Shown piece after piece: positions 12,996 to 26,386 of a DNA stretch of 64,000 nucleotides (positions within the stretch are counted from its first letter, which is position 1; each line of letters opens with the position of its first letter). The notes under the pieces were generated by a model. The model worked only from the letters and a program-made list of their open reading frames with translations. It did no database searches and was not told the DNA's origin. The translations under genes and the position numbers were made by a program. The stretch is from Mycteria americana (lineage: Eukaryota > Chordata > Aves > Ciconiiformes > Ciconiidae): the NCBI RefSeq assembly GCF_035582795.1, contig NC_134365.1, forward strand, positions 210,830,387-210,894,386, read 5' to 3'.

Positions 12996-13917
12996 GTGAC
13001 AGCCCTCCTGCCCCACCACCTTCCCTCTGTGCACAAGGGTGGTGGAGGCTGGTGTCTCGTTGGACTTTCACTCTTTGTGGGAGTGATGCTGTGACCCAGT
13101 TGCATGGCGAAACCCTTTCATACCCACCTTTGCTGCCTGCTTGCAGGAGTGCCAGCACCAAGGCCCACCTCAGCTCTCTACCGAGCAGCTCCGCTGCCTG
13201 CCCAGCCTCCTCCAGCCGTCCCATGGGCATCATGGCATCCTCTTCCATCATGTCTCACGGCACTGACCTACTTACTAAGTCTAGAGGAAATGTGGCCCTT
13301 TTGTTTTCCTCCTATGAGATCATTGCCCCATTTTCTCTCTGGGTAAATAGGGGAGTTGCGGTAAGAAAGCCCAGCATGGGAAAACTAACCGGGACTATTT
13401 AAAGCAGGTAGCAGAAAGGAAGGTATCGAGCATTGCGGGAAGAAAAGAAGTGATGTGATTGCATCTGCACAAGTGGCTTCCAAACTGTTGCAAACTCACC
13501 TGTGCCAGGCAAGCCATCCCCAAGAGTGTTATAAACCTCCAAATTCCCAGCGGGCTTGTGACTCTTTGCTTGGGGTCTGCTGATTAAATGGGAGGGTGTT
13601 GTTTGTGGTGGAGGAGCTGACAGAAGTTACCTGCTGTCCAGACAACTTCTTCTGTCCAGTTTCTCTGCCTGAAAAGGAGCAAGTGGAGAAAATGTGATGA
13701 CCTTGTGGAAGCCTGGATGGCTGCCCACAGTGAAACGATGTGATTTATGGGATCTGCAGATGAGTGCCAACACTTTTAGTGCCTTTCATCTGTGTCTACA
13801 AAGCTTTGCAATAAAGAACAGACCTGCTGCTCTTCAGTGACTCTGTTGCTTCCTATTTGAAGAAGCCTGTGTTACAGCCAGAGTGCCATTGGATGGAGTG
13901 GAAACCTTTCAGGTCTC

Positions 13918-14048
13918 CTGGAAATAAGGAAAATAATTTCTACAAAGGAAAATAATTTCTACAGAATTAGAATAATTAGAATTAGAATATTGTACAGAAT
14001 TAGAATAATTTCTACAAAGGAAAATAATTTCTACAGAATTAGAAATTC
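13918..14048. repeat. A-rich local tandem repeat
   Basis: The unit 'aaggaaaataatttctaca' recurs four times, with 'gaattagaataatt' spacers repeated between copies. Whole-unit duplication is visible, suggesting a minisatellite-like expansion that could vary in length between individuals. Confidence 0.8.
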
Positions 14049-14884
14049 CACAATCTATGGAAAAAGCCCTGTCCCTTCCATCAACCCAGTTATCAGCTTT
14101 AAGAGCTTGCTGTGGTCTTCCAAAACATCATTTGCCTTTGTTCTATCATTCCGAGTTAGAACTGAATCTGATGTAGTCCCTACTGAGGATTTCTTCTGTC
14201 CTCTGCCCAGCTCTTGCCTAGTCTCTCCTTTCGCCTGCTGGGTACAATGCTGGGAGGTGCAGAGCACCCTTGGTTTAACAGAGACATGCAGGAGACAAGA
14301 TGACTGTAGATTAAGACCCTGGAGTTGGGTCAGGGCTCTTGGCATCTTTCTTTGCAAGTAAGGGCTTGTGAACACTGTGGCAGGGATGCAGCCTGGTAAG
14401 CCTGCACCACGCATACAAGACTGAGCAAATTTGCCAACTCCGATGCAGTTCCCTCTCCGAAAGGGTTATGAAGTAAAGGGCAGCACAATGCAAATGTGGC
14501 TGCACCACCCCTGGGTCCGAGCTCGAGTGTTTCTGCAGTGAGTCCACTTACATTTCTGAAACCAGGACTAACTCGGACAGAGTCACCCTGGCTTTGCCTG
14601 CTCACAGTGATGCCAACACAGTGTAAGCAGAGCTTCCTCCTTTCCCAGGCCAGGCTAGTGGTTCGAATGGGAAACTTCATCAGTCATGGTGCCTGAAATG
14701 CCTCCTCCAGCTCCTGCAGGACTTGGGGCAGATCACGCAGGTCCACAGTCTGTATGTTTTGGAATTAAAAAAGCGGGCATCAAAACCCACCGTTGGGCAC
14801 CTGAGAAAACAGCTTGAGCCTCAAGAAGTGCTAAGCAACCTCCCTCAATGGAGACAACATGGTTTCAGCTGACTAACTGTAAGC

Positions 14885-15035
14885 ACTCAGTTAGCCTTCA
14901 CTTCTCATGGGTGCTCATCTGCAAAGTGGGGATCATTATATCTGACTCCCTCTCCAGGTATTTGGAAGCTAATTTAGTTAATGCTTGTCAAGCACTTTAA
15001 GGTTTTCAGATGAAAGGAGCCGCAGATAGGCAAAG
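14885..15035 (+). repeat. Ancient MIR-like SINE
   Basis: Landmarks in order are 'tgctcatctgcaaagtggggatcattatat', 'ctaatttagttaatgcttgtcaagcactttaaggttttcagatgaaaggagc'. This matches the 3' half of MIR-type SINEs, including the 'aaagcactttgagatcctcagatgaaag' ending seen in amniote copies. Confidence 0.6.
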
Positions 15036-15044
15036 CATTGCTAT

Positions 15045-15240
15045 TACTATTAATTATTTCTATTGTGCAAGTAGACATGAAAGCAGCAAGGGTGATGATT
15101 ACTCGCTTCCTTTACAAGTGGTAAGACACAGCGCAAATACACAGACAGGGACCCTCCCTGCCCTGCAGTGCTCCTAATCTTACCGGCCAGATAAACCAGA
15201 TAAAGAGCAAGGAAAGGAGCACAAACCCAGAAAAAAGCAA
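15045..15240 (-). repeat. Probable second, opposite-strand MIR-like SINE fragment
   Basis: 'ttatttctattgtgcaagta' followed by 'acacagcgcaaatacacagacagggaccctccctgccctgcagtgctcctaatctta' resembles the 'ttatttgtattacagtag ... cagtccctgccctgaagagcttacaatcta' segment of amniote core-SINEs, which lies on the minus strand relative to the MIR tail. It abuts the plus-strand element to its left. Confidence 0.4.
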
Positions 15241-17119
15241 TGCATGTCATGACTTACCACACACATGGTTTTTTTTTTGCAACAGCTGCTTTTTAAAAGT
15301 GCTCTGTTAGCCAAAAAGCACAATATAACTATTCTGGGGTATTTAAAAATCATAAGTCAAGCTCCCAGAAAAGGAAATGTTTCTTACAAAAGACAGTAAA
15401 AGCTAATTCTCCTTATTTGGCCTCTGATTTTTGAGCAGATCAAGCTTTGAGTTTTTTTTCTGCAGCTGCGAAGACTGAAAATATTTCATTCATTTAAAAA
15501 AAGTCACAATTCTCAAAGAACAAGTTGAAGTATTTGGATATATAAGACAAATTCCTGGCGGTAACAGACATGGCTGTCAATCAGCTGCTCAGCAGGAAGG
15601 AGATGAGCATGGGCTTGGTGGCAGCCCATCCCTCTTCCCTCCCAGGCGCCCGGTGAGTCTCTCACAATTAGTTTTCATTCTCCCCAGGGTGCCAGGGGCT
15701 GGGTGCACACCACAGAGGAGTTTACATGCAGCGATGAGATGCTCCGCAGTAATTTGTTCCTTTATCTAATGCTGACTAGACAGGCAGATGGATAGAGGAG
15801 AAAGAAAACCAAGTGGCTCCCGGCCAGATGCTGAAACCTCTCACACGTGGCTGCGAAAGGGCTGGTGTTGGCTCAGCAGAGAGGGTGGGAAGCATGATCA
15901 AGGCCACCCATGTAGCAGGACTGGGATGTTCTGGGGCAAGATGTGCCAATCTGAGCCATCCCACCTTTCCTTCAGGGCGTGAAGGGTCGCGGGGGCAGAT
16001 CCTGGGACAGGGAGTACCAGACTAGCCCAGCAGTTGGGCATCTGCATCCCTCGCCTCCTTCAGAGACAGTTTCAGCCCACCTGTGGAAGGAGGTTGTAGC
16101 TGGATCTGCAATGTCCTGGGTTAATCCAGCAACTGCTGAACCTTCCGCTGACTGCTGTGTGAATCCATATGGTTTTCTTGTTTGCTGTTTTCCAAGTAAA
16201 AGCATCCACTTCATTTAATATCAGCTGGTGAACAAGCTTGGGACAACATCAGCTGCATTTTTTGGTGAGCTTATGGTAGGATGGGGATGCCTGATGCAAG
16301 CTGTTATAAAACTTAAACTACTCTTAAAAGATTCTCAGCCTCTTTCAAAAAGCAATTCTTGTGAGGAAAAGGCAGCAATGTTTCTGGCAGGTCATAGGGA
16401 AGTGCATCTTTATCTCATAATAAACATATACAATACTACAAGCATCATAAGGATATCAAAAATAGGTTTAAAAAGCTGAACCAACTATCCTCCATGCACT
16501 GCCTCAGTTTTCCAGGTCTGCATTTCAACCTTGGGCTCTCACCAAGCTCCCTCTAATGGCCACAGACATCGTGTTTCATTGCCTCCCTGTGCCGCTGGCC
16601 AGGCACGACACAGGCACGAAGCCCCGGCGGCGAGATGTGCCTACCGGAGGAGGCCCTCCAGGTTTTTATTTTTTTAATGTGTGTGGGTTCATCTCTCACC
16701 TAGCTCTTTTATGATTCTGTCACCACCCAGTATCTTCCCTCTTAACACTTCCCCGGGTTCTTACCTTTCTCCCCGGCCTCTGGAGACCTGTCGTCATCGC
16801 AGAGTTAATGCATGTCCTGCCCTTAGCTCAATTTGGGCACACACCCTAACATAAAGAACGGATTACGCCACCAAGGAATGACAGCAGCATATGCCAGACA
16901 GTTTGTACATCTTTTTAAGTCCAGCTTTTTGATGTCTTCCTCATGCCAGCTGCGGAGGAGCTGCGGACTCAAGCCAGCTCTGCTACAGGGACCAGGGACC
17001 AAAGCCCATGGCAGCACGGTGCCACTGCTGCTAACGTGACCGCGGTGCTCGGTGCAAAGGGCAGTGCAGCTGGCCCTGAGCCACAACAGTGCTGTGCTGC
17101 TATGCCTCTCTGATATATC

Positions 17120-17300
17120 ACAGTCCTTCACAGAGCCACACAACCACAGAGCGGCTGAGGTTGGCAGGGGTTGGACCGGAGGTCATCTGGTCCAACCCTC
17201 CTGCTCAAGCAAGGCCACCTGGAGAAGGCTGCCCAGGACCATGCCCAGATGGCTTTTGAATATCTCCAAGGATGGAGACAGACAGGTCACACCTTTTTGG
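17120..17300 (-). mobile_element. CR1 LINE 3' end, 5'-truncated
   Basis: On the plus strand it reads 'ccacacaaccacagagcggctgaggttggcaggggttgga', 'ggtcatctggtccaaccctcctgctcaagcaaggccacctgga', then 'gcccagatggcttttgaatatctccaaggatggagac'. This is the reverse complement of the very characteristic CR1 3' region, so the copy is on the minus strand. It is non-coding and dead on arrival. Confidence 0.85.
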
Positions 17301-20300
17301 AAAGGACCTTTAATTATGTCTCCTTTTGGTACCTAATTTTAGACAACAAACAAAAATGCCTGCCTCAACATCCCTTCACCCTCAAAAAAGCCTTGAAACT
17401 GCCTTCCAGTGGACATAGAAGCAGAAAAGTATAAATAGTTTGAAGATGGAGACTGTTTCATTTCTGGGAAAATTTTGTGATGCAGTTGTCTGTGCAAGCA
17501 CAGAATCACTTTCAGAAACGCAAGCAGTGCTAAGGAATGTCCAAAGGCACTTCTCACTTTGGGAAATATTGCCCTAATTGCCTCAGGCCTTTCTGCTACA
17601 TAAGATATGTGGAGATTTGAAGTACTATTCTGTCCCACAGTGGGCCCAAACTAACAACTTCAGGGTCAGCAAGGGGACGGATTGTCCTTTCTTCAACCAG
17701 CCAGCACCAGCTGGAAAAAACAGAAAGACCTTAGGATCTGAAGATTTCCAAAGGCTCATCCAATTTTTCCACATATATCAGTTTCTCCGATACAGGTAAG
17801 GTAAGTAGTAAGTACTTTTACTAGCAAGCAGTAATTCTGGCTACAAATCTGGCCTCGTGTACATGTTTGAAACATTACAGCTACGCACACACAACCGGTA
17901 TTGATTTTCCTTTTTTTTTTTCTTTTGGCACAAAACCAGATGGGGATAGTTAATGAGAGGACAGTCCCCCTTGCAATAACAAAACATTTAATGATCGCTT
18001 CTAACCTCTCGGCTGTTGCCCTCCTCTTTCATTCTGGTGGGAGTCGCTGCTCCAGGTGCCTCAGCCTCACATGGGAGTTTTTAATCTCTCACACGTTACC
18101 CGGCTAAGCCACGTGTCTCTCAGTCTGACCAAACCCATGACCCTGGACTACAGAAACCTTCCCTCCTGACAGTGTCAAACAGCTCTAAAAAAATGCAATG
18201 AGTGTTTTTTGACAAAGCCCATGTTTCTGCAGTATATTCCCAATATTTGCTCTTCATTACCGATGGCTTCCTGAGAGACCCAGTGCAGTTCAGGGCCAGT
18301 TAGGAAAGGAGGAGAAGGATCACCAGAAGAAGTAACATTTCTCCTGTTTGGTCAGGTGAATGGGGGCATTTTCCAGTGGGTACTGCTTTTAGCTCCTAAT
18401 TCACCTGCACCCTGAGCAGGTGCACTTGGACAAACCCCAGTGACAAAAAACAAGGATGAGAAATGCCTTTCAGCCAAAACCAGAAATAAGTGTTGCACGA
18501 AACCAGCAAAATGAAAGCACAAACCTCTAATTATTTTAATATTGGATAGTGACAGTGTCGTTCTGTGTTAGGAGCACAAACAGCCCTTGGCCACAGGTCA
18601 TGGTTCGTTGCCATTTTAGAAAACAGTGAGGCTGGCGCAGTGCTGTCCCTGGACAAAACACTCAGGTAATTAAATAAAATTAGCTTTGCGATAAATCAGA
18701 TGAACATACATACACACAAGCGAGCAGTGGGTAATACTTTGCTTGGTGGGCAGAGCTCGCTGGGTCTTGTTTCGGCACCATTCCCCCTCGTCCCAGAAGG
18801 TGCTTCTGCAGAACATGGGCTGTGCAACCCGGGGCTGCCCCGGGCTCACAGAGTCACTGATAACCATGGGGTTTATTCCTAAAGGACTGTCTCTTTCTGG
18901 TGGCACTACTGTCCCAGAGTCAATGATGTGTGCACCATCACCAGAGGGGGAAAACTGCTCAGCAAAGACTCTGGATGTCATCTCAGGGAGTAGAGAGAGC
19001 CTAAGTATGTAGGCGAGGGAGTTGTGCATACAAGGGAGATACAAGGAAAACGGAAGAAGGAAAAAAAATGTCAGAAAAATAGGTAAAATAGATGAGAAGA
19101 TCCATCCTTGTGATATTTAAGCTGTTGTCTCTGTGAAGTGCACGTTCAGAACAAGCTGTGTGTTAGGACCACACATGTATGACGGTACCGTGCAGTGAAT
19201 ACACCCCAAAGAGTGCAGAGGCCCCGTTTCAAACTTGGTCCAGAACAACTTCCATTCCACCTCTTCAGGCACATATATATTCTTAATATAATCACCATAA
19301 CCTGCACCATGCAATTATTCAATGTGATTTTTTATGGCTATCTCTGATCTGATTCAAGACTTGAGCCTTTTTGCATTGAGCTGCTCCTCATCTTCCTCGG
19401 TGCTCTTGCCATACGATCAGCTCTTTGTTGGCTGGGATTATGTGGGTGTGGGATACTCTGGATAAAGGAAAACCTGAATAACACTTGTACTGCTGTTTCC
19501 ACCTTGCTGTTTCTACCGTAACAGGGCATCCGCACACTCCTGGGTACAGGCAGGCATGTTAACCTGGGTACCTGCTGCAGGAGCAGGGAGCGCCAGCTGG
19601 GGCTCCGGGGCAGCTTATCTGCAATGCCCAAGCTCGTGAACCTTCTCAGAGCCAGCTCATCTCAGAAAAAGCCTCTTAACAGCAGTTTGCTTCCTGATTC
19701 TTCCTCAGGAAAATCAACGTCCCTTCCCCTCAGTTGAAGAATACATTAACAACAAACATAGGAAACAGCAGCAAGAGATAATTTGTGTCATGGTGCCAAA
19801 GCGGGATAAATTAAATTGAGTCCAGTATCAGTGTGTACTTGGAAAAAAGCTTTGACTTGAGAGGAACCACTTAAGATTTGTACTAGAATAAATGAGAGCA
19901 GAGCTGCCTGGCTCCTTTTTACACAGGGTATCAACAGCAAAAAGGGCATTTTCTCATCAGTGCACTGCAGCTGCACTCCAAATGGGGCAGATCTATTAAT
20001 AGAGTAAGTGGGCAGTCAGATATGCCCTTCAAAAACCTGCATGGGGCTGTAATTCTTCCATTTCTAACTCACACATTGCACCAGTCAGGGAAATTGTAGG
20101 GCCGGAACGTTTTTCATTTCTAGCATGACGAACAGGACTTTTCGCATATTTACATTTCCTCTCTCAGTACCCGTGCTACTACGTGTAAATGGAAAATTAA
20201 TAAAGAGTTTATGGCTAAAAAGATAGAAATAAAAGGAGGACCAGAGCTGATGTACAGTGAGTCAATATAATCAGGAGGCATTGATCAGTGGAACACAAAA

Positions 20301-21475
20301 TGCTTTCATTGCCTTCAAAATCAATATTGCAGGGGGAAAAATAGATGTACACAATCGTATACACTCAGCTTAGCCACTAAACACTTCAGAGTCAAAATTC
20401 AATTTTTCTAAGTATTTTATGGCTTCTGGGGTGGGTTTTTTTAATTTCTTTAGGACTTCACTTCAGAAAAACAAGTAGGAGTCAGGCTCTCTGGAGTTAA
20501 TACAGACTTTTATTGTGCTTTTCTTTTTGTCACCCCTTCTGTACCCCACAATAAGCAGTATTTCAGGCCAGAGCATTGGTTCAAAATCCCAGGGACTGAG
20601 TGGCATTGTTTGCGCTCAGGAGTCTGCATTTCAGAATGAACCAACAAGATCCTGTTCAGGCATGAGAAATAAGCTCTTGCTTTGGTAATAATTTTACAGT
20701 AGTATGAAATCCCATTAAATCTCACAAATACTGAAGCCTCCTGCACTCTTCAGAAGAATTTAGCTCAGTTCTCATCAAAAACTGAATGTAGAGCCTACTC
20801 AGCAACAGCAAAACTAAACATATTCTTGAAGTGGTAAGAGAAATGTGTTTAATATAGCTTACCAGTATTTTTATTTTTCTGTAATGGCTAGAAGCACTTG
20901 AGTGCAAAGTGTTGCACAAACATGGATGAAAACATTGAACTTGTCCCAAACAGTTTAAAATCTATGTAGTAGAATAAAAGACGACAGATTGCTGTAGGCA
21001 AATGGAAAAGCATAAAACTAATACAATATCGGTTCTGCTCATTGTGCGCTTGCTTGAAAAACTGTTAAGCATACAGTGGAGAAGGGCACTGAGAGCTATC
21101 CGAGATTAAGAAACACAATCAAGTCTGGGTATCCAGTCTAGATACTAAATGATAAGTGATAGATGAAGTATGGTAGGCCTATGGGATAGGCTTTGGAAGG
21201 TGAAGAGAAGAAACTTTAAAAGGTCAGTAAAGGAATGTATAGTGCTGGGAACACAGTACAGTTGAGAAACTACAGAGGTGAGCCTTGCACATCACCCTGG
21301 AGGGCTATGAGCTCGCAAAATCAGAGAAAAGCAGAATCAAAATCAAGGATGCTGAGCCCAAATGAGAGTGTTAGCTATGTGAGGATGGGAAAGGTGGTAC
21401 CTTAGAGATATTATAGAGTAAGAGTCTATAAAAACTCCAACCAACCAGGATGTGAGACTTAGGGGGAGGTTCATC

Positions 21476-21996
21476 TTAAGTATCATTACAAAATTTCCTT
21501 ATTTGCTTCTTAACTCTCCGCATAAGCTGGAGGTCCCGCCCAGGTGCCCCAGCTGTCAGTGCAAATTGCTGACGGTCTTCAAGTTGTTCTAAATTTAATT
21601 CTTTAAATGCTTTAAATGCCATTAGACCTTGTGCCTTTGCCCTGTCTGAAGATTGTCTGAGACTTACTTTGTTCCTTTTCCTTGAGGTTGAAGCACCACC
21701 ACCTAAAACATGGTGAAATGCTGTTGCCACTGATGTCAGTTGAAGTTTGGGCATTGGGTTCAGTGGCTTCAGCTCAGTTTCCCTCCTTTTTGCCATTTGT
21801 ACTGTAATTAAGTTTATTTGCCTGAGACCACTCTATGGGCTTTTTTAAGATTTTTCACTAGCTGTGAGTCAGTGATGAAGACAACTTCCCCTGCATCTTC
21901 TGATGCTGGTGGTATTAAATATGCAACCTGGGGACCGAAGTCCCAGGCTTTGCCCTTGTGCTTTTGCAGCCACCCTGCCACACTGGTAGTCCTCAT
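21476..21996 (-). pseudogene. Unidentified protein-like patch, possibly a decayed processed gene
   Basis: Two minus-strand frames follow each other. The upstream one (21996-21814, 60 codons) contains GWLQKHKGKAWDFGPQVAYL, FITDSQLVKNLKKAHRVVSG. The downstream one (21796-21476, 106 codons) starts MAKRRETELKPLNPMPK, is rich in Lys/Arg/Glu, and ends KKQIRKFCNDT. They are in different frames, separated by stops. The composition (charged, balanced, few Cys/Trp) looks more protein-like than the surrounding shadow frames, and a basic N-terminus recalls nuclear or nucleolar proteins. I do not recognise the family. It may be chance. Confidence 0.2.
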
Positions 21997-22619
21997 GGAT
22001 GGGATTCATCTGACCACAAATGCCAACATTTAGGTCTGAACAAGTGTTGAGATTCTTTCACCGTTAATGATTTATTGTAACCCTACAGTAGCTCCTAAAA
22101 TAGGTCTGGTCATTTTTTTCCTTAAAAGTGTCTGTTTCTCTCACTAAGAATAAAGGCAGTCTAGGGTGACATCTACTTCATGGACATCTACAGTCACATG
22201 AGATGAATTCCACCCTACACAACCAATCTTTCACAATGAGAAATTTTCTCCAAAGATGAGAATGAAGATAAGAGACAGCAGGGTGGAGAGTGGAAGATTT
22301 TGCATCTTTGCTTTCACTCATATGTCCCTTTCATTGATGTTTTTGTGATCAAGTCACCCTTCCATCTGGATGTTGAGAACAAGGCAATAGCAGGTGCCTG
22401 CCAGAGGGGACATGTTTTCAGTCGAAGAGAGAGCTCAGCATATTCCCAGCATGATTGGGGCCAAATATAACCTACTGAGTAACTTACATATTTATATGTT
22501 TTAGTGTTTTGACATATTTTAACAGTTATTACTATCACATTTTCTACAAAAGAAAATGGCTACATCCCTCTTTCCTCAGTATGAGTCTTCTCCCAGTTTA
22601 ATTTTAACATTTCTTCATA

Positions 22620-22860
22620 CCCTTTGCTGTGTTTTTCATTTCTTGGCCCATCCCTAGTGTCTCTTCTACCTTTCTCTTCTCCTTTGCCGAAGCGAATCTT
22701 CAGTTTCCCTTCCATATTCCCACTGTCTCCTCCTTGGAATTGTGTTTTTCTTTCCTTGTTTCCTCACTTGGTCACACCTCTCCCTCTCTCCAGCCTTCTC
22801 CCTCTTTTTCCCCCACCTTACTGAGAATTTTCTTTCCTTTTCTTCCCGTCCCCAGTCTCC
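22620..22860. repeat. Pyrimidine-rich tract
   Basis: About 240 bases are strongly biased to C and T on the plus strand, with repeated ttcct, ctctc and ccctc runs. No simple unit repeats throughout. Such tracts can adopt triplex structures; nothing further is shown by sequence. Confidence 0.6.
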
Positions 22861-24717
22861 TCAGCCAGCTCTCCCAGCAGCATGCTTTGGAGCAAAGCCA
22901 GTGCCAAATTTTGTGCAGAAGATGACTCCACACCAACGGCCGTACTTTGCTGTGCCACGCACTCGTTGTTCCTCTTCGTGTGCTTGCACACCTGCCATCT
23001 CCTGCCTCTCCTCTTCTGCCAAACTGCACAGCTGAAATTGTTGCGGCAGTAAAAAGGTCTCCGCTGCTCCAATCTGCGTGTCCCGGGGGCTGAGGCATTG
23101 ACCACTGGAACACTGCCTTAAAATAATCAATCACACCGGGTGGCATGCCAACCTCGCGCTGGCCAACCAGGGAGAACTTGGGGTATTTCCTCATTCTCCA
23201 GAGAGAAACAGTTATTTGTTTAATAGAGGCGGTCACCCAAAAACATCTCTGTGCCTCCCTCAGACCACCACGCTCCAGGAGAGAGGAGCTGGAAAGCCTG
23301 AGGCCAGCTGCAAGGAACTCTGGAGCCTGGAGGCCATCTTAGCCCCATGTAGAAGGTAAGCAACCGTATTTACCTGCTTCCCTCAGCATTAAAAAGCAAA
23401 ACTTTCTAAAACCCTAGTTAAAAATTAGAAGCTTGCTCTAGCCGCCTTGCTTAACGAAGCTGTAGAAAGTGCTTTTGTTTGCTGAATTAATAAAGTGTTT
23501 TGAGTGTTTCTGGCAATCCCAAATGTTTTCTTAAGCTGTAATAACACGGTCAGATCCTCTGATGTATGCAGGTTGCAAAGTGATTTTGGTGGTGGAGGCT
23601 CTCACTAGGTCTGGTGATTGATGTTTAGTTAAGTTCTCCTTGCAGTTTGAAGTGGTATTGAGATAGGTCAGAGAAAATGGGCTGTAAACCCCTGTTCTTC
23701 CAGCCAAAGAAGTGTCCTGTTCCTTCGCGTCGGGTGAGAATTGGGCCCTCTGGCTATGTGTGAAAGATGCAGAAGAGAACTTATAACTCACCTACAAGAC
23801 TTAGCTTTCATAGAAGGAGGCCAGGCTGTGCCTGTGCTTGTTTGCTTCTCTCTGGGAGGGGGGGAAGTAGGTGAGGTTGGGCAAATGCATGGAAAAGCAA
23901 AAGTTGGAATGAGACGGGAAAGCAGACAGGCAAAAGTCAGTGTAAAAAAATAGCAAATGCATTGAGCACTTGACAGAAAGACAGGTAAATATCCAATATT
24001 CTTTCCATTTCCTTCCACTCCCTCCCCACTTCATCTTTCATTTGCACATTGTCAGCCTGCTTAGATTTTTATCTCTTGAGCTGGGGCTTGTAAAATGCCC
24101 TGCCCAATTTTGAGCACTATATAAACAATAGGTAATGACTGTAAACGAAGAAGCATCTCTGTTAAAAATGTTCCCTTCTGGAATAGTTTAATGCCAGTTA
24201 ACTTGTTTTAAAGCTGGATTAAAAAGCATAATGTGATTGTAAAGTGCTCAGAAGGTAAGGCGTATAAGCACAGTGCTCTTATTTAACTCATAGCAGCAGA
24301 GAACGCAAATTTTTTGCTATAGAAATGCAAACTCAGAAGAAGTCTCTGGCAGTCTCAGCTACCTCACAGCAATATACGGCATCCCATAAAGTCTTTCTGT
24401 TTTCTTTCTCAGTTACAGAGGTCTGAGGACATTGGTCTGTCTTCGTGCCTTACCTCACTTCTTCGCTGTCTTCATTCTGTCAACGAAGCAGGTTTCAGCC
24501 TGTCTCTGGCTTTCTCAAATATCTTCATCCTGTCTTTCACCTGGGCTTTTTTGCTTGGGAACCCAACCTCGATTGATTTCCGTACTCCTAGCCCGCTTAA
24601 TACCTTCTCAACACCAACTTCTGTCACAAAACTTTCAGGATTAGCCAATGCACATGACTAAACTGAGGGACATTTCAGTGTTCACTGCCTTGGTTATTAC
24701 AAAAACTATTTGCATGT

Positions 24718-24780
24718 AGCAAGCATAGGCATGCGCATGTGCATGGGTGCATGTGTGCATGTGTAACATGGGTGTGTGTA
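24718..24780. repeat. Alternating purine-pyrimidine (GCATGT/TG) stretch
   Basis: Imperfect alternation of 'gcatg', 'tgtg' and 'catg' over about 60 bases, a degenerate (TG)n-like low-complexity run with Z-DNA-prone character. Confidence 0.5.
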
Positions 24781-25219
24781 CTGAAACGGTGTGTATCCAG
24801 GTTATCTTCCTTCTCTTACATTTTATAACAGGCTCATGGTACAGCAAAGCCATCTTTGTCATGAACTGTCAGCTTTCTCTGAGGACAGAAACCTGCAGAT
24901 TGACATTTTGTATTTTTATGCATTTGAAAGCCTTGAGCTGGAGTGAAGCTATGATAAAACATCATGAAGAAGCTGTGATCAGTTTACGCCATAAAGTTAA
25001 TGGCAGTGTGAAAGTTCAATAATCTCAGTTACAATAGTCTGAAATTTCCAACCTGACACGGAGAAATATTTGTGGATCCACTTTTGTATTGCTCAGCCTT
25101 TTCTCTTTGGCTATAGGTCACAGCATGGGTGCAGTATGAGCTGGGGTTGCTCACTTTGGTGAAGGGGGATCTAATAGCAGCCTACATTAAATTTGTAAGG
25201 GAGTGACAGAGGTGATGGA

Positions 25220-25505
25220 GTGATGGGAGAGGATATAATGAGGAGCAACAGCCACATTTACAGCTTGGGAGATTCAGGTTGGACATGAGGAAAGACCTCT
25301 TCACCAAGAGGTTGGAGCAGCCCTGCAAGAGGTCACCCACAGAGATGGTGGTAGCTTCATCCTTGGGGGTTTTCAAGGCTCAGCTATGCAAAGCCATGGC
25401 TGACAGCAACCTAGTGTTGGTGGTAGTCCTGCTTTCAGCAGGAGGTCGGACCGGAGACCTGCAGAGACCCCTTTCAACCAGTGCTTCATTTATGTTGATT
25501 CTTTG
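25220..25505 (+). mobile_element. CR1 LINE 3' fragment, divergent
   Basis: 'ttgggagattcaggttggacatgaggaaagacctcttcaccaagaggttggagcag', 'agagatggtggtagcttcatccttgggggttttcaaggctcag' and 'ggaggtcggaccggagacctgcagagacccctttcaaccag' follow the known order of the CR1 3' end on the plus strand. It lies about 0.9 kb upstream of TM4SF exon 1. Confidence 0.8.
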
Positions 25506-26386
25506 AATTTAAAAGAGGATTCTTTGATTTTGAAAGAAGAACCTGACCACTGTGAAATATTAAGCTGCTGTTTTACACATTATGGCAGATCTCTGAAAAT
25601 GAGGTGGGATGACTTTGTGACCTGCCCTTAGCAAATAGCCACAGGATTAGACATGCTTCCAGTTTTTCAGGTATTTTAGCATGGGTGCCAAACAGCCCCG
25701 TGACCCACAGTCTTATCTACCCTCATGTGCAGAATAAGCACGTCACAGGAAACAGTAATGAAAGTTTCTCCAATTCTTGCTGACAGTGTAGTTTTGACTG
25801 AAACAGAGAAAATGCAGCTGGCAGGGGCCCTGGTGAAGCTCCCCAGTCTGCCCCAGCACCGAGGCAGGGTTGAACGTTTCTATGGCATTCCTAGCAGTCA
25901 TTCCCTGCTCTTCTAGACCTTCAGTGCAGGAGATTTCAAATCAGCTTCCCAAGACAGTGGTCCCAGACAACCCAGTGCATCCACCTGCCCTTCCACGCAA
26001 GGCCTTAGCCCCACCATGGGGTCTGCCAGCCAGGGTATCAGTTTGTGCAGCCATGGTTGTGTTACTGATGTTCCAAATGGACAGACAATTGTCCATTAAC
26101 AACTAAAATGAAACTCTCTGTTCATTTCATACCAGCATATGTTTAGTCCTGACAATTTTAAATAAATTCAGTTAAACATCCCAGGTTTTAATAATTCCAT
26201 TTTAAATAAAGTCTCTGAAGGGAACAGGCTCTGTAGAACAGGATTATCTGTGGAAGTCTTAACTGAAACACTTTTTGCTTCAGAAGTGATTCTTCTTTCA
26301 TTAAAGAAGAAACCTGCTGAAATCCCGTGCTCCCTGCGCTGCAGTAACCCAAACCTCCCTGCGTCTTTCCTCAGCAGAGAGCTACC

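Larger units (their letters stand above)
7961..26386. other. Intergenic region between the ferroxidase and TM4SF genes
   Basis: About 18 kb separate the divergent starts of the two genes. I found no exon of a recognisable protein here. Contents listed separately are MIR-like SINE pieces (12800-12995, 14885-15035, 15045-15240), CR1 pieces (17120-17300 and 25220-25505), a tandem repeat at 13918-14048, a pyrimidine-rich tract at 22620-22860 and an unidentified protein-like minus-strand patch at 21476-21996. The remaining sequence gives only overlapping short frames on both strands. Unlisted 5' non-coding exons of either gene could lie here. Confidence 0.6.

Noticed and set aside
22772-23236. A 154-codon minus-strand frame
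   Set aside because: Its left part is simply the antisense of a pyrimidine-rich tract (Glu/Gly/Lys runs); no family resemblance.
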